Origin: JASGDC01 sp047606545
GTDB taxonomy: Bacteria > Actinomycetota > Actinomycetes > Actinomycetales > Micrococcaceae
DNA: 64,000 nt
Reading direction: 5' to 3'
Assembly (NCBI GenBank): GCA_047606545.1
Contig: JASGEI010000018.1
Span: 62,001 to 126,000 of the forward strand
Shown here: in pieces, positions 1 through 7,287 of the stretch
Layout: every line of letters starts with the position of its first letter
Position numbering within the stretch: the stretch's first letter is position 1
Translations under genes and position numbers: made by a program
Notes under the pieces: model-generated
Seen by the model: only the letters and a program-made list of their open reading frames with translations
The model's database searches: none
Told to the model about the DNA's origin: nothing

Positions 1-2120
1 CGGTAATGACTCGTGAAGTTGATGGCGTGCTTCGTGCATACCCAGATACTTGTGTTGGTACTGACTCACACACCACAATGGTTAACGGTCTAGGTGTCCT
101 AGGCTGGGGTGTTGGTGGTATTGAAGCAGAAGCTGCAATGCTTGGCCAGCCAGTATCAATGTTGATTCCAAAGGTCGTTGGTTTCAAACTTAAGGGTTCA
201 ATACCTGCAGGTGCTACTGCGACTGACGTAGTGCTTACAATTACTGAAATGCTTCGTGACCACGGAGTAGTTGGTAAGTTCGTAGAGTTCTACGGCAAGG
301 GTGTGGCTGAAGTGCCACTAGCAAACCGCGCGACTATTGGTAACATGAGCCCTGAGTTCGGTTCTACTTGTGCGATTTTCCCAATTGATGAAGTAACTCT
401 TGACTACTTGCGTTTAACTGGCCGTGACGAAGAAAATATTGAACTTGTAGAAGCTTACGCTAAAGAACAAGGTCTATGGCATAACCCAGAAAATGAAGCA
501 AAATACTCTGAGTACCTAGAACTAGATCTTTCAACAGTAGTTCCTTCTATTGCTGGTCCAAAGCGTCCACAGGATCGTGTGGAATTAAGCAATGCAAAGA
601 AGCAATTCGAAGAAGATATCAAAGCTTATGTTGATAGCGATTTCGACAAGGAAGTCGACGTTAAAACTAAAGATGGTGGCTTTAAGCTAACTCATGGTGC
701 AGTTACTATTGCGTCAATTACTTCTTGTACAAACACTTCTAACCCATCTGTAATGCTTGCAGCAGCTTTGCTTGCACGTAATGCAGTAGAAAAAGGTCTA
801 GATGTGAAACCTTGGGTTAAGACTTCATTAGCTCCAGGTTCTAAAGTAGTAACAGACTACTACGAGAAGTCTGGACTTACGCCATATCTTGAAAAGCTTG
901 GTTTCCACCTAGTTGGTTATGGTTGTGCTACTTGTATCGGTAACTCTGGTCCGCTTAACGAAGAAATCTCACAAGCAATCCAGGAAAACGATCTTGCAGC
1001 TACTTCAGTGCTTTCTGGTAACCGTAACTTCGAAGGTCGTATTAACCCAGATGTAAAGATGAACTACTTAGCATCTCCACCGCTAGTAATTGCATATGCT
1101 CTTGCAGGTCATATGGACTTTGATTTTGATGCTGATCCACTAGGACAAGACAAAGATGGCAATGACGTATTCCTAAAGGATTTATGGCCAAGTCCAGTTG
1201 AGGTACAAAAGACTATTGATAGTTGTATTGATACTGATATGTTCAAGAAAGATTATGCTGACGTATTCTCAGGTGATGAACGTTGGAAGTCACTTGAAAC
1301 TCCAGAGGGTAAAGTTTACGAATGGGAAGAAGAATCAACTTACATTCGCAAACCGCCTTATTTCGAGGGTATGAAGGAAACTCCAGATCCAGTAGAAGAT
1401 GTACACGATGCACGCGTACTAGCCTTGTTAGGTGACTCAGTAACTACTGACCACATCTCTCCAGCTGGTTCATTCAAATCTGATACGCCAGCAGGTAAGT
1501 ACTTAATCGAAAATGGTGTAGCTCGTAAAGACTTCAACTCTTACGGTTCTCGTCGTGGTAACCACGAAGTAATGATTCGTGGTACTTTCGCAAACATCCG
1601 TCTAAAGAACCTACTTCTTGATGGGGTAGAGGGCGGCTTTACTCTTGACTTCACTGATGGTGGTAAGCAAAATACTATTTACGAAGCAGCACAAAACTAC
1701 AAGAAGGAAAATACGCCATTAGTAGTACTTGCTGGTAAAGAGTATGGTTCTGGTTCTTCTCGTGACTGGGCTGCTAAGGGTACTATGCTTCTTGGGGTTA
1801 AGGCAGTTATTGCTGAGAGTTTCGAGCGTATTCACCGTTCAAACCTAATCGGTATGGGTGTATTGCCACTACAGTTCCCAGAAGGTGAAACAGCTGAATC
1901 ACTTGGTCTAACAGGTCATGAAACTTTCAGTTTTGAAGGTGTTACTGAACTTAACAATGGCTCTATCCCTAAGACAATTAAGGTTACAGCTAAGAATGAA
2001 GATGGTAAGGAAATTAAGTTTGATGCAGTAACTCGCATTGATACACCGGGTGAAGCTGATTACTACCGTAACGGTGGTATCTTGCAGTATGTGCTTCGTC
2101 AAATTACTTCTAAAAAGTAG
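1..2120 (+). CDS. acnA: Aconitate hydratase A, 5'-truncated by the window edge
   Basis: This gene interconverts citrate and isocitrate in the TCA cycle through a 4Fe-4S cluster. The frame is open from base 3, so the in-window ATG at 6 is internal and about 190 N-terminal residues of a roughly 900-residue family lie outside. The first visible block, GTDSHTTMVNGLG, is the substrate/cluster region of the aconitase A fold. The three cluster cysteines are encoded at 726 (in SCTNTSNPS), 924 and 933 (in GCATCIGNSG). The C-terminal swivel domain is intact, with GDSVTTDHISPAG and KEYGSGSSRDWAAKG. dxs follows after 9 bases on the same strand, so the two are probably cotranscribed. Identity is very secure; only the N-terminus is unseen. 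Confidence 0.97.
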   Translation, partial: VMTREVDGVLRAYPDTCVGTDSHTTMVNGLGVLGWGVGGIEAEAAMLGQPVSMLIPKVVGFKLKGSIPAGATATDVVLTITEMLRDHGVVGKFVEFYGKGVAEVPLANRATIGNMSPEFGSTCAIFPIDEVTLDYLRLTGRDEENIELVEAYAKEQGLWHNPENEAKYSEYLELDLSTVVPSIAGPKRPQDRVELSNAKKQFEEDIKAYVDSDFDKEVDVKTKDGGFKLTHGAVTIASITSCTNTSNPSVMLAAALLARNAVEKGLDVKPWVKTSLAPGSKVVTDYYEKSGLTPYLEKLGFHLVGYGCATCIGNSGPLNEEISQAIQENDLAATSVLSGNRNFEGRINPDVKMNYLASPPLVIAYALAGHMDFDFDADPLGQDKDGNDVFLKDLWPSPVEVQKTIDSCIDTDMFKKDYADVFSGDERWKSLETPEGKVYEWEEESTYIRKPPYFEGMKETPDPVEDVHDARVLALLGDSVTTDHISPAGSFKSDTPAGKYLIENGVARKDFNSYGSRRGNHEVMIRGTFANIRLKNLLLDGVEGGFTLDFTDGGKQNTIYEAAQNYKKENTPLVVLAGKEYGSGSSRDWAAKGTMLLGVKAVIAESFERIHRSNLIGMGVLPLQFPEGETAESLGLTGHETFSFEGVTELNNGSIPKTIKVTAKNEDGKEIKFDAVTRIDTPGEADYYRNGGILQYVLRQITSKK

Positions 2121-2129
2121 TTGGAGCAA

Positions 2130-4082
2130 ATGTCAGAGATATTGCCGACAATTTCAGATCCTGAAGATCTGAAAAAGCTTGATAACAGTCAACTAAAGGT
2201 GCTTGCGGAAGAAATCCGTGAGCACCTAGTTGATAGTGTTTCAAAAACAGGTGGGCATTTAGGGCCAAATTTGGGCGTGGTGGAGCTAACTATGATGATT
2301 CATCAGAAGTTTGATTCTCCGCACGATAAAATTATTTTTGATACGGGTCATCAATCTTATGTACATAAGTTATTAACTGGACGTCAAGATTTCTCAAAAT
2401 TACGTCAACAAGATGGAATTTCTGGTTATCCAGAACGTGCTGAGTCTGAGCATGACATCGTGGAAAGCTCACATGCATCTAGTTCATTGTCATGGGCTGA
2501 TGGTATTTCACGGTCTTATCAACTTGCTGGAGATGACCGATATGTCGTAGTGGTTATTGGCGACGGTGCTTTAACTGGTGGTATGGCTTGGGAAGCTCTT
2601 AATAATATTGCTGCTGACGAAGACCGTAAACTAATTATTGTGGTTAATGATAATGGCCGTTCTTATGCACCGACCGTGGGTGGACTTGCAAAATATCTTT
2701 CAAGTTTGCGCAGTACGATTGATCATTACCGTACCACTCGTACTTATCAACGAATTACTGACAAGATTGACGATAAATTTGAAAATACGCAAAGTAAAGC
2801 TGGAAAAGTGCTTTATGCTGGTTATCGTGGTGCCCGTAGTGGATTAAAAGATATCTTTGTGCCACAAAGTATGTTTGAAGATCTAGGTTTAATGTACATG
2901 GGGCCAGTTGACGGACATGATATCGAAGCTATCGGTGAGACTCTTGAACGAGCTAAACATTATGGTGGACCAGTTATAGTACATGCAATTACTGAAAAAG
3001 GTCATGGTTATAAACATGCAGTAGCTCACGAAGGGGATCAATTCCATGCAATTAATGTTATTGATCCTAAGACTGGATTACCTCCAGAAACTGATGTTTA
3101 TAAAGATGTAGTTCCTAAGCAGTCATGGACCAGTGTATTTGGCAATGAAATCGTCAAAATTGCTAAAGAACGTGATGATGTAGTGGCTATTACTGCAGCA
3201 ATGTTAATTCCTGTTGGTCTAGAGAAGATGCAAAAGGAATTTCCAAATCGAGTAATTGATGTTGGGATTGCCGAACAGCATGCGGTAGCTAGTGCTGCTG
3301 GGATGGCTTATGCAGGCTTGCATCCAGTTGTCGCAGTTTATGCCACTTTCTTAAATCGTGCTTTTGACCAATTACTTATGGATGTAGCTTTGCACAAAGC
3401 AGGCGTCACTTTTGTCCTAGACCGTGCTGGTGTTACTGGGCCAGATGGTCCTAGCCATCATGGCATGTGGGATATGGCTTTGGTGCAAGTAATCCCTAGT
3501 ATTCATGTTGCAGCACCCCGTGATTCAGAACGTCTTAAAGAAGAGCTTCGCGAAGCTATTGCAATTAAGAATGCACCTAGCATTGTGCGTTTTTCAAAAG
3601 GTGATGTTGGTAAAGAAATCAAAGCAGTTAAACGCTCTAAAGATGGGGTAGATATACTGCAAAGAGCGCAGCACGATAAAGACGTTTTGCTAGTTGCTAT
3701 CGGGGCAATGGCGGAACTTGCTCTTGAAGTTGCTAAACGACTTGAAAAGCAAGGTATTGGGGTTACTGTAGTTGATCCACGTTGGGTAACGCCAGTTGCA
3801 AGAAGCATTGTGAAGAAAGCTGCTAAACATCGCCTTGTAGTTGTTATTGAAGATGGTGTTCGTGTCGGTGGTGTCGGTTCTCGTATTAGGCAAGAGCTTC
3901 GTAAACACGAAGTTGATACTGCGCTTAATGAGTTTGGGCTTCCAGCTGAGTTCTTAGCGCAAGGTAGTCGTGACGAAGTGCTTGATCGAGTAGGTTTATC
4001 TGCAGATAAATTAACTGAAGATATTCTTGCCCATGTTGAAGGGCGAAAAGTACCAAAAGCAAAAAGTAAAAAGAAAAAGTGA
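2130..4082 (+). CDS. dxs: 1-deoxy-D-xylulose-5-phosphate synthase
   Basis: Dxs condenses pyruvate and glyceraldehyde 3-phosphate to start the MEP isoprenoid pathway (thiamin diphosphate enzyme, cytosol). The protein has 650 residues, normal for the family. An N-terminal ThDP domain carries GHQSYVHK and the GDGALTGGMAWEALN...VVNDNG cofactor motif near residue 145. The pyrimidine-binding transketolase domain has DVGIAEQHAVASAAGMA near residue 380, followed by a C-terminal transketolase domain. I chose ATG 2130, with GGAG just upstream; an in-frame TTG at 2121, directly after the acnA stop, is the alternative. The end is Lys-rich. The next gene starts 5 bases later. Confidence 0.96.
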   Translation: MSEILPTISDPEDLKKLDNSQLKVLAEEIREHLVDSVSKTGGHLGPNLGVVELTMMIHQKFDSPHDKIIFDTGHQSYVHKLLTGRQDFSKLRQQDGISGYPERAESEHDIVESSHASSSLSWADGISRSYQLAGDDRYVVVVIGDGALTGGMAWEALNNIAADEDRKLIIVVNDNGRSYAPTVGGLAKYLSSLRSTIDHYRTTRTYQRITDKIDDKFENTQSKAGKVLYAGYRGARSGLKDIFVPQSMFEDLGLMYMGPVDGHDIEAIGETLERAKHYGGPVIVHAITEKGHGYKHAVAHEGDQFHAINVIDPKTGLPPETDVYKDVVPKQSWTSVFGNEIVKIAKERDDVVAITAAMLIPVGLEKMQKEFPNRVIDVGIAEQHAVASAAGMAYAGLHPVVAVYATFLNRAFDQLLMDVALHKAGVTFVLDRAGVTGPDGPSHHGMWDMALVQVIPSIHVAAPRDSERLKEELREAIAIKNAPSIVRFSKGDVGKEIKAVKRSKDGVDILQRAQHDKDVLLVAIGAMAELALEVAKRLEKQGIGVTVVDPRWVTPVARSIVKKAAKHRLVVVIEDGVRVGGVGSRIRQELRKHEVDTALNEFGLPAEFLAQGSRDEVLDRVGLSADKLTEDILAHVEGRKVPKAKSKKKK

Positions 4083-4087
4083 GTTAA

Positions 4088-5071
4088 ATGGAATACCGTA
4101 AAGTTGGCAATAGTGAGCTAGAAGTATCAGTAGTAGGTCTTGGATGTAATAACTTAGGGCGTGCTCATACGCCAACGGAATCTCAAGAAGGTACAAACAA
4201 GGTTATTGGCGCTGCAATTGATGCCGGTATTAATTTCTTTGACTGTGCTGATATGTACGGTAAAGAACCTGGGCTTAGCGAAACTATGCTTGGTAAAGCA
4301 TTAGCTAATGACCGAGATAAAGTTATTGTAGCAACTAAGTTTGGGTTGCCAGTTAACGGAGCTAATGGTGAAAATAAAGACGAGGCACGTGGATCTGCTA
4401 GTTATATTCGTAAGAGTGTAGAGTCTTCGTTGAAACGTCTCAATACTGATTACATTGATCTTTACCAATTCCATACTCCAGATCCAGAAACACAGATCGA
4501 AGAGACTTTAGCTGAATTAAATAAACTAGTTAAAGAGGGGAAAGTCCGTTATATTGGTAACTGTAACTTCGCTGGTTGGCAGATTGGAGAGGCTCATTTT
4601 ACTGCACAATTAGAAGAAACTGAACATTTTATTTCTGTGCAAAATCATTACAACCTACTAGATCGTAGGGCAGAGCTAGAAGTTATGCCTGTTGCTAAGC
4701 ATTTGGGTCTAGGGATGTTCCCATACTTCCCATTAGCAAATGGGTTGCTAACAGATAAATATCGTGATCCTAAAGAGCGTGAAAACACTAAGAACCGTTT
4801 AGTACACAGTAAGCAAGATGTACTTGCTGCCGCCGATTGGGATCAACTGGAGAAGTATTACCAATTCTGTGACGCTAATAACTTAAGTGTTACTGAAGCT
4901 ACCTTCTCTTGGCTTGCAGCTCAAAAGCCAATTGCTTCAGTCATTGCTGGTGGCACTACTGAGGAACAGATTAAGGCTAACGCAAAAGCAGTTAGCTGGA
5001 AACCGACAGAATCTGAACTAGTAGAAATAGATAAGATTTTCCCTAGCCCAGATAAAGTTGCTCTCTTCTAA
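4088..5071 (+). CDS. Aldo/keto reductase
   Basis: A 327-residue NADPH-dependent aldo/keto reductase of the bacterial Tas/YghZ-like type. The family's Asp-Tyr-Lys-His tetrad is visible: Asp and Tyr in CADMYGKEPG (about residues 53-57), Lys in VATKFG (about 84) and His in YQFHTPD (about 130). The C-terminal NADP-binding part contains SVIAGGTTEEQI. It starts 5 bases after dxs, so it probably rides on that transcript. It reduces aldehydes or ketones, but the substrate cannot be read from sequence. It sits at the edge of a block that appears inserted between dxs and the RNase D gene. Confidence 0.9.
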   Translation: MEYRKVGNSELEVSVVGLGCNNLGRAHTPTESQEGTNKVIGAAIDAGINFFDCADMYGKEPGLSETMLGKALANDRDKVIVATKFGLPVNGANGENKDEARGSASYIRKSVESSLKRLNTDYIDLYQFHTPDPETQIEETLAELNKLVKEGKVRYIGNCNFAGWQIGEAHFTAQLEETEHFISVQNHYNLLDRRAELEVMPVAKHLGLGMFPYFPLANGLLTDKYRDPKERENTKNRLVHSKQDVLAAADWDQLEKYYQFCDANNLSVTEATFSWLAAQKPIASVIAGGTTEEQIKANAKAVSWKPTESELVEIDKIFPSPDKVALF

Positions 5072-5154
5072 GTCTTATTTATTTCAATAGTTTTTCTAGT
5101 TATTTGTGGTAAAAACTGCAGGAGTTAATTGCTTTATATTTCAAATTAATATTC

Positions 5155-5218
5155 AGGGTATACATTTTTATTGATTCCATACGAAATTTCGTAAAGAAAC
5201 TAGAAAAATGTATACCCT
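5155..5218. repeat. 64-bp concentric palindrome upstream of the PTS operon
   Basis: Outer 15-base arms AGGGTATACATTTTT (5155-5169) and AAAAATGTATACCCT (5204-5218) are perfect inverted copies. They enclose a second perfect palindrome, TACGAAATTTCGTA (5180-5193), with exactly the same centre and 10-base gaps on both sides. Each outer arm contains the self-complementary GTATAC. This could be a cooperative operator for the PTS operon repressor or a long hairpin in the leader; the shared centre favours protein binding. No regulator gene is adjacent. Confidence 0.8.
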
Positions 5219-5279
5219 ATTTTCGTGTCTTAAGTTCAGAGTCTCAGATGGCATATTTATAGACACCTTCTTGTTAGTC

Positions 5280-5311
5280 TTGACTTTTACTATGGGGGGG
5301 GGGGGTACGGT
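5280..5311 (+). promoter_or_regulatory. Candidate PTS operon promoter with a G-tract spacer
   Basis: TTGACT (5280-5285) is a 5/6 match to a -35 box. The only -10-like hexamer in range is TACGGT (5306-5311), 20 bases away, and the gap contains 12 consecutive G. Removing three G would give the ideal 17-base spacing. The -10 match is weak, so the promoter itself is inference. It lies about 60 bases upstream of the IIA start and downstream of the concentric palindrome. Confidence 0.4.
5294..5305. repeat. Homopolymeric run of 12 G
   Basis: Twelve consecutive G in an A+T-rich intergenic region, 65 bases upstream of the PTS IIA start. Tracts of this kind slip during replication and are the classic substrate of phase variation. 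No translational switch into IIA is possible, because the IIA frame has stops between the tract and the start codon; any effect would therefore be on transcription or leader RNA. The exact count should be treated cautiously, since homopolymers are error-prone in sequencing. Confidence 0.95.
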
Positions 5312-5370
5312 TTTGTATGTAAGTGGTGAGGTGACCATAAAATCAGTGTCTTCGAAAGAGGCTTGTTGCA

Positions 5371-5817
5371 ATGACGCAAAACAAAGTGAAAAAAGAAAAT
5401 ATTATCACGAATCTTGATGCTAATAGTAAACAAGAAGTAATAGAAAAGATGGTCAAAGTATTACATCACAACGGCTATATTTCTGATGAAAAAGGTTTTG
5501 TCGCAGCAGTTTATGAGCGGGAAAGCCAAATAACTACCGGTATCGGTAATAATGTTGCAATTCCACATGGGAAGAGTGAACTCGTTCGTGAATCAACAGT
5601 GATGGTAGCTAAGCTTAAAAATTCAGTTGATTGGAATTCTTTCGACGATAAGCCAGTGAATCTAGTATTTCTATTGGCTATTAAAGATGAGGACAGAGGA
5701 GATGCCCATCTAAGGATTTTAGCTGAACTTTCAGCCAAATTAATGGACGATGATTTCTTAAATGGTGTGAAAGAAGCATCTACTCAAGAAGAAATCTATA
5801 ACGCTGTAGCATTTTAA
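5371..5817 (+). CDS. PTS sugar transporter subunit IIA, fructose/mannitol type
   Basis: A 148-residue EIIA domain (PTS EIIA type 2) that accepts phosphate from HPr and passes it to IIB. The phosphorylated histidine is in NVAIPHGKS, near residue 66. The start at 5371 is supported by AAAGAGG nine bases upstream. It is the first gene of a IIA-IIB-IIC-alpha-mannosidase operon (gaps of about 38, 34 and 18 bases). E. coli MngA carries the same three domains on one chain; here they are separate proteins. Expression is probably controlled by the palindrome and G tract upstream. Confidence 0.93.
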   Translation: MTQNKVKKENIITNLDANSKQEVIEKMVKVLHHNGYISDEKGFVAAVYERESQITTGIGNNVAIPHGKSELVRESTVMVAKLKNSVDWNSFDDKPVNLVFLLAIKDEDRGDAHLRILAELSAKLMDDDFLNGVKEASTQEEIYNAVAF

Positions 5818-5855
5818 ATTTATAAATTAACAATACTAGATAAAAGGAAATAATA

Positions 5856-6161
5856 ATGACAAAAATGGTGGCAGTAGCAGCTTGTATTGCAGGTGTAGCT
5901 CATACGTACATGGCAAAAGCAAACTTAGAAAAGGTTGCAAAGCAAAAAGGTATTGACATGAAAGTTGAAACTCAAGGCTCTATGGGTGTTGAAAATAAAC
6001 TTACTGCTGAAGATATTGCTGAAGCAGATGTAGTTATCTTTGCCGTTGATACTAACGTAGCTGAACGTGACAGGTTTGATGGTAAGGAAATCCTTGAAGT
6101 TGGTACTACTGATGTCGTTAAAGATGGTAACGCAGTAATTGAACAAGCAATGAACATGTAA
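5856..6161 (+). CDS. PTS sugar transporter subunit IIB, fructose type
   Basis: A 101-residue EIIB domain of the fructose family. The phospho-accepting cysteine is Cys10 in VAACIAGVAHT, matching the family's CPTGxAHT-like loop. ETQGSMGVENKL and the end ADVVIFAVDTNV are also typical. It takes phosphate from IIA and phosphorylates the sugar as it passes through IIC. AAAGGAAA lies just upstream of the start. Its place between IIA and IIC supports one transport complex. The substrate is inferred from the mannosidase downstream rather than from this protein. Confidence 0.93.
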   Translation: MTKMVAVAACIAGVAHTYMAKANLEKVAKQKGIDMKVETQGSMGVENKLTAEDIAEADVVIFAVDTNVAERDRFDGKEILEVGTTDVVKDGNAVIEQAMNM

Positions 6162-6195
6162 ATAACTGTTAAACATGTAGATTAGGTAAAATTTC

Positions 6196-7269
6196 ATGGA
6201 AGCAAAAAAGAATAGTAAACAGATTGGCAAAGAATTAGTAAGTCACTTTCAAAGTGGCGTATCTTACATGATTCCACTGGTAACTGCTGCTGGTTTATTA
6301 ACCTCTATTGCAGTTATCTTTGGTGGTAGTAGCGTTTGGAAAGAGACTGATACTTTCTGGGGCGTAGTTCGCATGATTGGGCAGACTGGTCTTGAGTTCA
6401 TCGTGCCAATGATTTCAGGTTATATCGCATTTTCAATTGCTGATCGTCCCGGTCTAGCACCAGCATTTGTTACTGGTATGATTGCACAAAATATGGGTAC
6501 CGGTTATCTTGGTGGTATGTTTACTGGTCTTGCAGTAGGTTACTTAGTACACCTACTAAAGAAAATGCCAGTGCATCCAAAAATTATGGCAATTAAATCC
6601 TTACTAATTATCCCTTTTATAGCCACGAGTGTAGTCGGATTAGTGCTTTGGTATATTGTAGGTTCACCTATCCAGCATGCGACAGCTGCTTTAACTAGTT
6701 GGCTAAATGGTATGTCTGGAGTAAGTGCAGCACTATTAGGTGCAATTATTGGCGCAATGATGGCTTCAGATATGGGTGGTCCTATTAATAAGATTGCTTA
6801 TGCATTTGGCGTTGCAGCATTCGCTCAAGGTGGTTATGTTGCTTCGACTGCGATGTTATTAGCAATTGGGATGCCACCATTTGGTATGTTCCTAGCAACT
6901 CTTTTGAATAAGAAATTATATTCAGAAACTGAACGTGAAAATGGTGTTACTGCAATGATTATGGGAGCCGTCGGTATTACCGAAGGTACTATCCCATTTG
7001 CAGTAGTAGATCCAATCCGTGTAATTCCAAGTATCATGGTAGGTACTTCACTTACTTGTGCTCTAAATGGTTGGTTTGGCGCAACTCAAAATACTATGTT
7101 GACCACTTTTATGGCAATCCCGTTTGCTTCAAAACCTATTCCGTATGTCATTTCAATTTTAATAGGTGGTTTTGTAATTGCCTTTATGGTTAATGGTTTG
7201 AAAATGATGAAGCTTCGTAAAACTAAGAAATTAAAAGACGAAGCTGACGTTGAAGTAAAAGCAGCATAG
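6196..7269 (+). CDS. PTS sugar transporter subunit IIC, fructose family
   Basis: A 357-residue integral membrane permease with about nine or ten hydrophobic segments. It has the fructose-family blocks FQSGVSYMIPLVTAAGLL near the N-terminus, GYIAFSIADRPGLAPAF and the central MASDMGGPINKIAYAFG. It translocates and, with IIB, phosphorylates its sugar. No 1-phosphofructokinase gene is nearby, while an alpha-mannosidase follows at once. A mannoside such as mannosylglycerate is therefore a better guess than fructose, though this is context inference only. The C-terminal tail is Lys/Glu-rich and cytosolic. Confidence 0.92.
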   Translation: MEAKKNSKQIGKELVSHFQSGVSYMIPLVTAAGLLTSIAVIFGGSSVWKETDTFWGVVRMIGQTGLEFIVPMISGYIAFSIADRPGLAPAFVTGMIAQNMGTGYLGGMFTGLAVGYLVHLLKKMPVHPKIMAIKSLLIIPFIATSVVGLVLWYIVGSPIQHATAALTSWLNGMSGVSAALLGAIIGAMMASDMGGPINKIAYAFGVAAFAQGGYVASTAMLLAIGMPPFGMFLATLLNKKLYSETERENGVTAMIMGAVGITEGTIPFAVVDPIRVIPSIMVGTSLTCALNGWFGATQNTMLTTFMAIPFASKPIPYVISILIGGFVIAFMVNGLKMMKLRKTKKLKDEADVEVKAA

Positions 7270-7287
7270 AAAGGTAGCTGTATTTAG

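Noticed and set aside
5180..5193. XerCD dif-type recombination site at the palindrome core
   Set aside because: The 14-bp core does not match the 28-bp dif arrangement with its distinctive arms and centre.
5208..5417. 69-codon frame that runs through the poly-G tract and overlaps the IIA start
   Set aside because: It begins inside the palindrome, has no ribosome site and no family resemblance, and overlaps IIA in another frame. A tract-dependent fusion to IIA is impossible because of intervening stops.
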